Positions 54,493-64,000 of a DNA stretch of 64,000 bases are shown one piece after another. The DNA comes from Geosiphon pyriformis (taxonomy: Eukaryota; Glomeromycota; Glomeromycetes; Archaeosporales; Geosiphonaceae). The stretch is taken from positions 242,549 through 306,548 of the forward strand of contig JAAOMT010000659.1 in the NCBI GenBank assembly GCA_016748015.1, given 5' to 3'. Below the pieces are notes generated by a model. It had not been told where the DNA came from. It saw only the letters and a program-made list of their open reading frames with translations, and searched no databases. The translations under genes were made by a program, and so were the position numbers. The stretch's first letter is position 1, and the number at the start of each line of letters is the position of its first letter.

Positions 54493-56054
54493 TTTAAGCA
54501 GAGACTATTATATTCCGGTTTCATACGCAGGAAATAGTTTGTGTCAAAGCAAGAATCGATTTTTCTCGTTGTCTATAATCGGATTATATGACGAATAGAG
54601 ATATCGAGATTTTTATTTTTGGTAAAGATTTCATTTCCTTAAGGTTGGGAAATTTGAAAGTAACAGTAGTTGACGAATGTAAAAACTCTTTTTGATTTTG
54701 ATTAATTGAACTTTTTTGATTTTAAGATTTGTGTTCTCTTGATTAAGAGGTGTTAGTAACATTTTTTTTTTGGGTGGATGGCTTCTGATTTTGACAAGAT
54801 GTCGTCAATTTGAGCTATTCACCATGTAACTATTTTTGCAAATAAATTCCTATGTAAATTTTTCTTTTTTGCCCCCAAAATAATGGTTTTTGCACATTAT
54901 CACTAAACTAAATTTGTTTTGGCTAAAAAATTTACACAGGAATTTTCGGCGATCGATACTCGGGAAGTTGAAGATCGGTTTTATTCGAAATTGCTGATGA
55001 AACCATATTCTGCGAATTCGAAATACTTTTTATTCGTATTTCTATTGCTCCCTTTGGAATATATTTAATGTTCTTTGTTGGGGTGGGAGGATTCTTAAAT
55101 GATTCAAGTCCTTTCTTGGGGGTTTTTTATTAAATGATTGATTTTTTTCATTGTGTGTGCTGTGTTAAGTATTGCTGCTCTTATATCCATTTAAGTATAT
55201 ATATTTTTGATGGAACCACGAATGATAGCATCAATATTCCTTAAAAAGAAAGTTGACAATAATTATAATCAGGAGAAGTCCCCTTTTCTTCTTTTAATGA
55301 ATCCAAGTTCGGCTTGTTTCCCAGAGGTAAGAATGATTTGATTGAATGGAACTTGGCCTGGAAAAATTCTTTTTGTGTCAAATTTCGGTTTGAAAAAATT
55401 GCTTATTGGAATTTGCCATAAAGCATAAATTAAGCATTGCGTACTAAGAATTAGAACATGTATTTTGTCGCATGAGAAGTTAAATGAGCATTTTTAAATG
55501 AATGCTTTGGATTAAAATTAATATTTATTTCCCGAATAAAAAATTTGGGAAGTTTGTATAATTAAAATATGTGAATTTGGGGAAAAAATTCATAAAAATT
55601 TTTGATAAGAAACAATCATTAAGAGTTAAATTTTTCTCAAACATGATTTTGAAACAATTTATTTACTATTTTTATTAAGCAAAAATCAAATCTCAAGCGA
55701 TTTGTTTTGTTTATATATATATCAAAAATTAAGAAACTATTGACTAAAAATCTATCAATTATAAATTTTTTTATTTATATATTTTACTAATATACATGTT
55801 AAAAACTTCAAATTATTGTATATTTCCAATTATCAAGTTTTAATTAATTTTTATTAAGATTTATTTTATTTTATAAGAATTATTATATTATTAATTAATT
55901 AGAATTATTTTTTAAATAAATAAATAATTAATTATTAATTTAATTATTTTTTAATTAATTATTCATAATTAAACTTTTTTAATTATTTTTATAATTATAA
56001 TATTTTAAATTTTTCATTATTATTAAAAAGTTTTTTAATTTGATTAATAACCCA
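54493..56054. other. Intergenic region downstream of the FAR1 gene
   Basis: 1.6 kb with no supportable gene. Moderate AT content up to about 55,650, then almost pure A/T. Probably contains the FAR1 3' UTR. Confidence 0.6.
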
Positions 56055-56150
56055 ATTATTATTATTATTATTATTATTATTTTTATTGTTATTTTTATTA
56101 TTATTATTTTTATTTATTATTATTATTATTTTTATTTATTATTTTTAATT
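56055..56150. repeat. (ATT)n microsatellite
   Basis: Tandem ATT units mixed with ATTTTT, the first of a long series of simple repeats that continues to the end of the window. Confidence 0.85.
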
Positions 56151-56266
56151 TTAGCTAAAATTTTGTTAACTTAGTTTTATAAAAATTTTTACATTATAAA
56201 ATTATTAAAATTAATATTAAAAAAAGCTGTTTTAATTTCAAAAATACTTTGAGATTTTTTTATTTG

Positions 56267-56356
<90 letters not shown>
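56267..56356. repeat. Very long A homopolymer, A35-TTTT-A51
   Basis: 35 A, four T, then 51 A. It is the longest homopolymer in the window. No retroelement sequence is recognisable beside it. Confidence 0.9.
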
Positions 56357-56358
<2 letters not shown>

Positions 56359-56369
56359 TTTTTTTTTCT

Positions 56370-57215
56370 CAAAGATTAAAAGGAATAACGATTGATGATA
56401 TCAAATACTTGGTTAAAGAAAATATTTTAGTCAACTAACTTCCTAAATCGCCGTAAACCGGGAATTGAGCGAGATTTCTAGGTTCCAAAAGTTTGATGAA
56501 TAATTTTCAAAAACTTGTGACCAAGTTATCTTATTCAGTCAAAATACCAAGAATCAAAGATTTTCATATAGGTTCAGATCCATGAAATTTTACATCTCTT
56601 ACAAATGAGATAGCATGAGAAGAAATCAAACACAAGAATCCCGTTTTTTCTCATGATCGTACTTTTCTAATAATAAAGTGAACAAGAAACTTGATAGGTG
56701 ACCATCTGGTAGCTTAAAGAAGACGGAATTTGTAAAATTTATGATCAAAATAATTTTTTTTTTTTTATATCGGCTAGACTAATTTTTAACAACAGGTGGG
56801 AATCATAAGATGACTATCACCTGTACCATTCTCTTTAACTAGATTAAAATGTTGATAAAAACGAATCTATGCTTAATACTTGATATAGAGTTATTTGAGT
56901 CACATTCGATAACAAAAATTTTGAGAATTTCCGCATGGAAAGAAAAGTTGGAAAATTAGTTTCTTGCCAAGTGATTCGGTGACTGTGGTCAAAAAGATTG
57001 CCCATTCATTCATTTTTAGAAATTTCAAATGAAACTTATCAACTATCAAAAATTTGGAAAACTTCCTCGGGTGCTTATCATTTGATTGTTTCCGAGCTAG
57101 GCCACTAGATACATAGTTTGATCGGAAAGTTGAATGAACATCTTTTTTTCGGTCACTAACTAAATTAGATTGATTTAATCTTAGGTAAGAATGTATCATC
57201 ACTAAAGCTAAATCA
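56370..57215. other. Non-repetitive spacer
   Basis: About 850 bp of moderate complexity. The minus-strand frame at 57202-56900 (100 codons) has no recognisable motif and is not called as a gene. Confidence 0.5.
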
Positions 57216-57223
57216 GCAATTTT

Positions 57224-57402
57224 TGTGTGTGTGTGTGTGATTTAATAATAATAATAATAATAAACCAAATTTGCAAGATACACGTTGGAGGATGAGAATG
57301 TAAGAAAAGCAGCAGCAACGACAACATAAACCAAGTTCTCACTGAGTCAAACTTTAAAAAATTATCGCGGATAGTAGGTTGATTTATTGATTGATTTGTT
57401 GG

Positions 57403-57446
<44 letters not shown>
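57224..57446. repeat. Cluster of (TG)n, (AAT)n and (GATT)n microsatellites
   Basis: (TG)8 at 57224-57239, (AAT)n at 57244-57263 and (GATT)n with GATTTATT variants at about 57379-57446. Confidence 0.88.
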
Positions 57447-57852
57447 AAAAAGATGAGAAAAAGAAGTTTAATGAGAAAACATATGATGATTAAAAAGAAA
57501 GAAATAAATAAACATTGTAGGCATGACAATAACAATAGAATAACAATTTACCAAAAACAAAAAATCAAAACTTGTTTCAATAGTTGATACATGCCAAATG
57601 ACATTCGAACAATCATCCCACAAAAAGAAAATGATTGTTTGAAATGAATGTGGAGGGGAGAGATGATAATTTCAAAAGTTGATATATTTATCCCTGAAGG
57701 TTCATAATTGCGCAATATTTGAGATTTACTCTAAAGTATTGCATCTTGAAAACGAGTTCTCAACTGGTATATTGCTTGATTTTGACTTTTATTTGCATAC
57801 TATTTTTACCCAACAATGTGGGGGTTTATAATTGAATTTATTGTTGCTCGTC

Positions 57853-57853
57853 T

Positions 57854-57892
<39 letters not shown>

Positions 57893-57949
57893 TGTTTTTT
57901 GTTTTTTGTTTTTTGTTTTTGTTTTTGTTTTTGTTTTTGTTGTTGTTGC
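57853..57949. repeat. (GTT)n and (GTTTTT)n compound microsatellite
   Basis: About 13 GTT units pass into GTTTTTT and GTTTTT units and back to GTT. The tract gives false open frames rich in Val or Phe/Leu. Confidence 0.9.
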
Positions 57950-58133
57950 ATATTGAATGTGAGGATAGGTTCTTTGGAGCAATCGTTCAAGATACTTTTT
58001 TTCTTTTTTTTTTTTTTTTCTTCAAGTCTCCTTTCACGTTGGGAAAGTTGTAAATAAAGAAACCAATATTTCGAAATTGTTTTTTAATTTGAGAGCGATG
58101 TTAATAATAAATTTTAATCAAAATTTTAATTTC

Positions 58134-58168
58134 ATGGAAGGAAGGAAGGAAAGAAAGAAGGAAGGAAG
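58134..58168. repeat. (GGAA)n microsatellite
   Basis: Imperfect GGAA/AGAA tetranucleotide units, purine only. Confidence 0.85.
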
Positions 58169-58169
58169 C

Positions 58170-59675
58170 AAGCATTGTCATAGGATTGATTCTTTATCCC
58201 GCGTTACCTACCCCTCATATTAAACGATTTAATAAAATTATAGAATTCAGGTTATATAATTCATCTAGGAGTTTTATCTCTGAACTCAAAAAGATTAACC
58301 AAACCCTAGAAGAAGGGTCTCATAATGAAAAAAAGGGTTAGGGGCAATTAATTAAAAAGCTTAATATATTTTACTGAATAACTGAAATGTAACGCTATGG
58401 AATGCGACAGTAATCGAATGAATCATAAAGAGAGTTACGGAATAATTTAATACTCTAATACTTTTTTACAAACACCGCCACCAACACCAACACCATCACC
58501 ACCAAACAACCGTGAACAATGAAAAAATTTTCTTATTATCCAAATATGATAAAACGATAAATGATACCATCACCTGAATTAATCTCTTTCAGGTTAAATG
58601 AGATTTTTTAATAAGCTTGATAAATTTTTTTTCTTTTGACGAGTTCACGGTCTCGAAATGTAAAGAAGTTTGCATAATTTGGTATACGTTTATTGCCAGA
58701 TATTAAATACGAAGCATGCACGCACATACACGTCGATTACGCAATCATAAGTAAAATTAGATGTGCAACAGGTCGAGTCCAAAAAAGGTGTTGGGAAAGT
58801 TTAAAAAATTCTAGTGTTACCCAAAAAAGAAACTCTAAAATTTTCTATTAAGGCAAAGATGAACAACACATATTCATCGCTCCATCACTGACTGACTGAC
58901 TAAAATACTGACTGATAGTCAAAGAAGCTTTCGTCTGGCGTTGGGCAATTTCATTTTAAACATCTTTTTTCTTTTTTGAATTTAAACCGGCGTAAAGAAA
59001 GCCCCAATACCAAAGAATAAATGCCTTGTATCAAGAACATTTGAAAGTCTAGACTTTAGCCTTGTTTGTCACAAGTGAAATGAATATGTTATAATTGAAC
59101 ATGGGATCAATGGCTAGCGAAAGATGTGAAAGCGTTTGCCAATAAAAGGTTGATTATGTTAAAAGATTTGGATCCGATTTTTCTTTGATTGGTAATTTGT
59201 TTGGCAAATATTCATTCTTGACACGTTGAAAAGAAAGTTTTGGAATGTTTAGTTTCTTTTTGGTTTAGTTTGCGGTTCAATCACAGAATCAAAATCCCTT
59301 TGAGAGGTTAAGATTTGCCGAATTGGTGGTTATTATGTTCTTGATTAGATGTTGAAAGAGGCTCATTCAAATTTCCATTAAACAATGGATAAGTAATTTG
59401 GTGAAATTTCTTTATGACAATATCTTTTTTGATCTGGAAAAAAAAAATAAAAATTTTTTTTCTTGGTTGTTTGGTTGGTAACATACGTTAAGTAATATAA
59501 TGAGAGATGGGGAATGATTAGTTCATCGAGAATCTAATTATTTTTTTTATTTTTTTTTTTGCACATGTTATTTATTTTTTCTGCAATGATGATCAGTTAT
59601 TCAGAAAAAAAAAAAAGACGCCTCTATGATACATGAAAGGAAAAATGAAGCATCTATTAGTGCTTTGTTTCTCCT
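58170..59675. other. Gene-free spacer
   Basis: 1.5 kb with short A and T runs and a small (GACT)n cluster near 58888. No supportable frame. Confidence 0.5.
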
Positions 59676-59678
59676 TCG

Positions 59679-59800
59679 AGTTGTTGTTGTTGTTGTTATT
59701 ATTATTGTTATTGTTATTGTTGGTGTTGGTGTTGTTGTTGTTGTTGGTGTTGTTTTTGTTTTTGTTGTTGTTGTTTTTGTTTTTGTTGTTGTTATTCTTT
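59679..59800. repeat. (GTT)n/(GTTATT)n/(GTTTTT)n compound microsatellite
   Basis: 120 bp of GTT-based units, very similar in type to 57853-57949. Confidence 0.9.
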
Positions 59801-59875
59801 GCTGCTCTTTTTTTCATTTTCTGGTTTTATTGTTAGCTTTGCTTTTGATCGCGTGTTCTCTTTAAAATAGTTCAT

Positions 59876-59967
59876 AATAAGAATTAAAATAAGAATAATA
59901 AGAATAAGAATAAGAATAAGAATAAGAAATAAGAATAAGAATAATAAGAATAAGGATAATAATGATA

Positions 59968-60008
<41 letters not shown>
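59876..60008. repeat. (AAGAAT)n followed by (GAT)n microsatellite
   Basis: About 12 AAGAAT-type units (59879-59958) followed by about 16 GAT units (59961-60008). Confidence 0.9.
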
Positions 60009-60009
<1 letters not shown>

Positions 60010-60572
60010 ATGGGCGTGGGAGGAAAGATTCATAAAGAAAGGATAGTAAAAATTTTTAAATGGTTATTCCGTAAATCGATAGCTTTACTTTCCCGTTTTT
60101 CTTTGATGACTTGTTTTTGTGCGAGGACATTAAATTTTCCCCAGAACAGAGAATCAATAAATTTTTTACCTAGAAATAAAATATTTTAATCAGTTGGTGA
60201 AATCATCATTATGATGCAACTTATAAATTAGGTAAAAAATTTTTTTTTTTTTTTTTTTGATTGATTGAAATCACCCTTTTGATAAACTCCGAAGTTTTCC
60301 ATGATTTTGCCGAAATTTTATCGTTTAGGTTAACTGTTTAAAAGTTATTGAATTTCTTGATCATATGTTGCCGCGTGTATAACCTGGACTCAGAGGATCA
60401 TCACCATGTATAAGCAAACGAATACATTTTTGTCCAATTATTTATGTCGGCGATATAATGGAATGCTGGTGATCAGCGGCGAATTTCATGAAAAATAAAA
60501 AGCTGGTTTAAAAACCAGTAATGCGCGCAGACAGTGTCGACAAAAATTTAGACCCGATAACAGCAATGTCGG

Positions 60573-60778
60573 CGGCAACACCACCAAAAGCAACAGCAAA
60601 AGCAACAGCAACAGCAGCAGTAGCAGAAACAACAACAACAACAACAACACCACTACCACCACTACCACTATTACCATTACCATCACCATCATCACACCAC
60701 CACCACCACCACCACCACCACCACCACCACCACCACCACCACCACCACCACCATCACCATCACCATCACCATCACCAA
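60573..60778. repeat. CA-rich compound trinucleotide array (CAA/CAG/CCA/CAT)
   Basis: A 200-bp tract of C and A with few T or G on the + strand: ACAGCAAA and CAG units, CAACAA, CCACTA, CACCAC (about 60698-60753) and CACCAT. It has no G-to-C balance: nearly all C on one strand. The poly-His/Thr and poly-Gly frames it creates are artefacts of the repeat. Confidence 0.9.
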
Positions 60779-61615
60779 TGACTAAGATGATGATGATGAA
60801 AGAAAGTAGGTAAAGTGGAGAAAAATAAAAAAAAGGATGAATCGATGATGATGTGGAGAAAGACCAGGGAGGTGATGATTTTACCATATTGAGAATTGGG
60901 ATCAACATTTTTACCTGTCTATGAACCAGTTTTCAACCTATAATGGGACCATTCATGTTGTGTAAATATGTGGGTAGTTCATATTACTTTGATCTATAGA
61001 GAGAATCAAACAAACAAGTAATATTATGCATTCTATATAAGTTGGAATAGTAGTATTAATAATTGTATTTTTCTTTTTTTAATGAATGATCATTATTGAT
61101 GATAAGTCGATGGTATGCATGAGAAAATACCAGCAGGTTTTTTTTTTTTAATCTTTTTTAAGCAATTAACTTGAAATATTACTTGTTTAAAACAGAACCA
61201 AATCACCATGCTAAAATATTGAACCTTTTTTTATACAATAGTTTAAAAAAAATTATTATTGAAGAAATCAGGTGCTAATACAGAGAGAGAGACTAACGTG
61301 AATATTATTGAAAAAAAAATCACGGAGAATAAAATAACTAAACAACTTAATTATAAAAATTTAGTCCTTTTTCTTATATAGATTGGTAGTAACCTATTCT
61401 AGACTAAACTGATAAATAAGCGATACAAATTTTTGTAAAATGCAATCTACAAAGGAAAATTAATAAAACGTATATCGATTGGGGGTGCTTAATAATAATA
61501 GAATTATCTAGGTAAAAAAAAAAAAACGATTTTCTTAAAAATTTTCTTTAAAATTAGTAGTCGTTAAAAATAATTAAATAAAGAGAAATCATTTCAATTA
61601 TAGTACAATTCAAAA

Positions 61616-61616
<1 letters not shown>

Positions 61617-61659
<43 letters not shown>

Positions 61660-61700
61660 ATGTGTGTGTGTGTGTGTGTATGTGTATGTATGTGTGTGTG
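61617..61700. repeat. (TG)n with (TATG) interruptions
   Basis: 84 bp made of two similar halves, each (TG)n then TATGTGTATG, which suggests a local duplication. Confidence 0.9.
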
Positions 61701-62275
61701 TTACAGAATAATTTCGATTTTCCTCATTTATTTTTTATTTTTTTTGAAAATGATCAAAAATCGATATTTTATCTTTTTTAAGTTGAGAATAATAATAATT
61801 AAATAATAATAATAAATATAAATTTTTTTAATTATTAATAGTAGTAATAATAAGTTCGAAAATAAACATTAAGGAGGTCATGCACATTTTAAAATTTTCA
61901 TCTTTTTTTAAAAGACTTGTGTCCTAAAAGAAGAAAATGAATAATAATAATTATGACTATGATGATGATTATAATGATGATACTCACATTCAATTTCGAC
62001 GAATTTGGATAAAAAATTCAAACTGGATAAATGACAAACGAGATAAAAATTAAAGGATTAGGATTGTCATCATCAGGTATGAATTTTGAATTTCTCTAAA
62101 AATTTTACATAATTAATTTTAGAATGACGTCGATTTTTAGGATTTTTAAAAAAAAAAAAAATTCGGGGGAAATAATTCAAAACATGTTTTGGGAGAAAAT
62201 GGTATTACATCGAATTTCCCTATTGCGGGATATTATCTCTAGTATTTTTTGTTTTAAGAATTCTGAATCCAGGCC

Positions 62276-62345
62276 TATGATAATGATGACGACAACGACG
62301 ATGATGATGATTATTATTATTATTATTATTGATTATATTACTATT
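62276..62345. repeat. (ATG/ACG)n and (ATT)n microsatellite
   Basis: ATGATGACGACAACG units followed by (ATT)n. Confidence 0.82.
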
Positions 62346-62510
62346 ATTAAACTCGTCGTCTCAATAAAAAACGGGAATTTAAAGTTTTAAGTGTTATTCC
62401 AAAAACCATATTCGCATGTTTTAAATCCTTCTCTTTTTAGAATTTCTATTAGACCAGTTTTTCGAAATTCTTTTTTACTCATGAGAAAAAAAAAAGTGAC
62501 TAATACTGTA

Positions 62511-62576
62511 ATACACTATTACTACTATTACTACTATTACTACTATTACTACTATTACTACTATTACTATTACTAT

Positions 62577-62608
<32 letters not shown>

Positions 62609-62628
62609 TTACTACTATTACTCCTATT
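62511..62628. repeat. (TACTAT)n/(TAC)n microsatellite
   Basis: About 118 bp of TACTAT hexamers followed by TAC trimers. It creates a poly-Tyr frame that is not a gene. Confidence 0.9.
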
Positions 62629-62757
62629 ATTATAGAAAACCCATCACTGGAAAGCCCTATTTTATTTTTATCAACTTTTGAACCATGATTAATGAGTTTC
62701 TAGAAAAAAAACAAAATTAAAAATATTTTAAATGTTGCAACCCTTTTTCGATATTTA

Positions 62758-62791
62758 TTCCTTTCTTTCTTTCTTTCCTTCTTTCTTTCTT
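62758..62791. repeat. (TTTC)n microsatellite
   Basis: Pyrimidine-only TTTC units. Confidence 0.85.
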
Positions 62792-62995
62792 CATTCATTA
62801 CTTTATTTTTTTGAGAATTTCGAAAAATAAAAACTTTTTAGAACAATTTTAGATGCATCTAATTTTAAAGTTAACCTCTTAAACTCAACAAATTTCGATG
62901 AAAATACTTCTTTTGTGTTCCAAGTTAAGTAGTGCCGTATGTGTTGTGTGTTCTATGCACTTTTACACGTGCTGCAATCCTGAACGGTTTCTTGC

Positions 62996-63067
62996 TATTA
63001 CTACTAATACTAATACTACTAATACTAATACTACTAATACTACTACTACTAATAATAATAATAATAA

Positions 63068-63121
<54 letters not shown>
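62996..63121. repeat. (TAC)n with (TAATAC) and (AAT) variants
   Basis: 126 bp: TAATAC units, a short AATAATAAT stretch and then about 20 TAC units. Confidence 0.9.
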
Positions 63122-63149
63122 CAATGTTAAATATCAACTACTAATGATC

Positions 63150-64000
63150 TTTTGATTTTAAAAAAGTCTTTGTCTTTAATCAATTAGTGACAAATAATTT
63201 TTTAAATTGTCTCCATTTCTCTTTACAAAGAAAATTCATGATTCAACCTGACTAACTACTGAACATTGAATCTCAAGTGAAAGCTTTGTCATTCTAGTAT
63301 GAGAATACCCGTTAACCAAAAGACTACTAACCAACTGGAGTTTTAATTGATTGAAAAGAATTTTCAGTTAAACAAGGAATTTTTTAATTTTTAATTCTAT
63401 AAAGGTCGAAATAAAGAAGTCAAAACTTTTAATAAATATTATTGTTTCACTTTGTTAAATAAATAAAAAAATTTAAAAAACCATAATTTATTGTTCAAAT
63501 TTGTATAATAATTGAAAAATTGGAATGGGACATTTTAAATTCAAAAAAAAAAAAAAACTAAAAAAACTTCTCACGCATACCAAAAACTTTATTGTTGTAC
63601 ACACACAATGAAATAGTAAAATATGTCTAAATCCATTGAACTTTTTTTAAAAAAAAAAAAAAAAAAAATTGTTTTTTGTCCCTTAGCTTGCTCTTGTCTC
63701 AACAATCTCTTTTTCTTATTCAATCAAAGGTTACATCCGTGATAAAAAAAAAAAAAAAAAAACCTTGTGTGTGTTTCTCGAATCTGACAATAGCCGTTGA
63801 AATTCTCTGTAGAAATTTACTTTTTTGTCTATTTGAATGAAATGTGTTATCGGCGGCAATTAAGTCATCGAGATTTCGGAAAACTCCTCAAATTATAAAA
63901 AAATTTTTTTGATTGATTGATTGATTGGTTATATTGATAGCCGAGACTTATCAATTTGTGTTAATTCAAAAAAAAAAAAAAAAAGAAAAAAGATTTTCTT
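63150..64000. other. Gene-free end of window with A-runs
   Basis: No supportable gene. A-runs of about 14-20 bases occur near 63543, 63649, 63746 and 63969, with a short (GATT)n at 63911-63928. Confidence 0.55.

Noticed and set aside
56900-57202. 100-codon minus-strand frame as a gene
   Set aside because: No motif, no intron or promoter support, and expected by chance in this spacer.
57832-59865. Hydrophobic Val/Phe/Leu-rich frames that look like membrane proteins
   Set aside because: They are translations of GTT and GTTTTT repeats.
60486-60908. Open frames with poly-Gly, poly-His/Thr (both strands)
   Set aside because: They are products of the trinucleotide array at 60573-60778; no conserved sequence outside the repeat.
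62391-63155. Poly-Tyr, poly-Thr/Asn and poly-Leu frames
   Set aside because: Created by (TACTAT)n and (TAC)n microsatellites; open in several frames at once.

Overview
This window looks like nuclear DNA of a fungus with a very AT-rich, transposon-loaded genome and small introns. The best match from memory is an arbuscular-mycorrhizal fungus (Glomeromycotina, Rhizophagus-like). The evidence is one LINE family, three dUTPase-type Ty3/gypsy families, a C2H2/transposase-like relic and a FAR1 gene that resemble families I know from that group. The organism is an inference; the domain calls are read from the sequence.

Bases 1-47,000 are a transposon graveyard built by repeated insertion. LINE-A (1-14,045, + strand) is cut by an LTR-like insert (about 757-1763), a solo LTR (2220-3092) and a full gypsy element, Gypsy-1 (3148-12992). 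LINE-B (about 14,330-39,915, + strand) is split inside its reverse transcriptase by Gypsy-2 (18156-36870). Gypsy-2 is split by Gypsy-3 (22588-31232), and Gypsy-3 is split inside its own RT by a solo LTR of the Gypsy-1 family (26116-27093). That is four nested layers, with 4-bp target duplications that are perfect or differ only by transitions. All three gypsy elements lie on the minus strand. They carry Gag (CCHC), protease, RT, RNase H and integrase, plus a further ORF between integrase and the 3' LTR. Gypsy-1 and Gypsy-2 also carry a Cys-rich domain and a dUTPase. Almost everything here is broken by transition mutations that give stops and Asp-to-Asn changes in catalytic sites. At 40.1-44.2 kb lies the ghost of a different gene family (transposase-like plus zinc finger). 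A young, 5'-truncated LINE copy with an open frame (44349-45948) and an older LINE 3' end (46.3-47.0 kb) complete the block.

Bases 47,700-54,500 hold three intact host genes with higher GC and normal codons. The first is a spindle-checkpoint kinase of the unduplicated MadBub type (47861-51700, four exons). The second is translationally controlled tumour protein, TCTP (53310-52417, minus strand, five exons, the last starting with the stop codon). The third is a FAR1-type DNA-binding protein without transposase (53572-54492). TCTP and the FAR1 gene are divergent across 261 bp; MadBub and TCTP converge.

From 54.5 kb to the end I find no supportable gene. The sequence is an AT-rich spacer that becomes packed with simple repeats after about 56 kb, a repeat class that is nearly absent from the transposon half.
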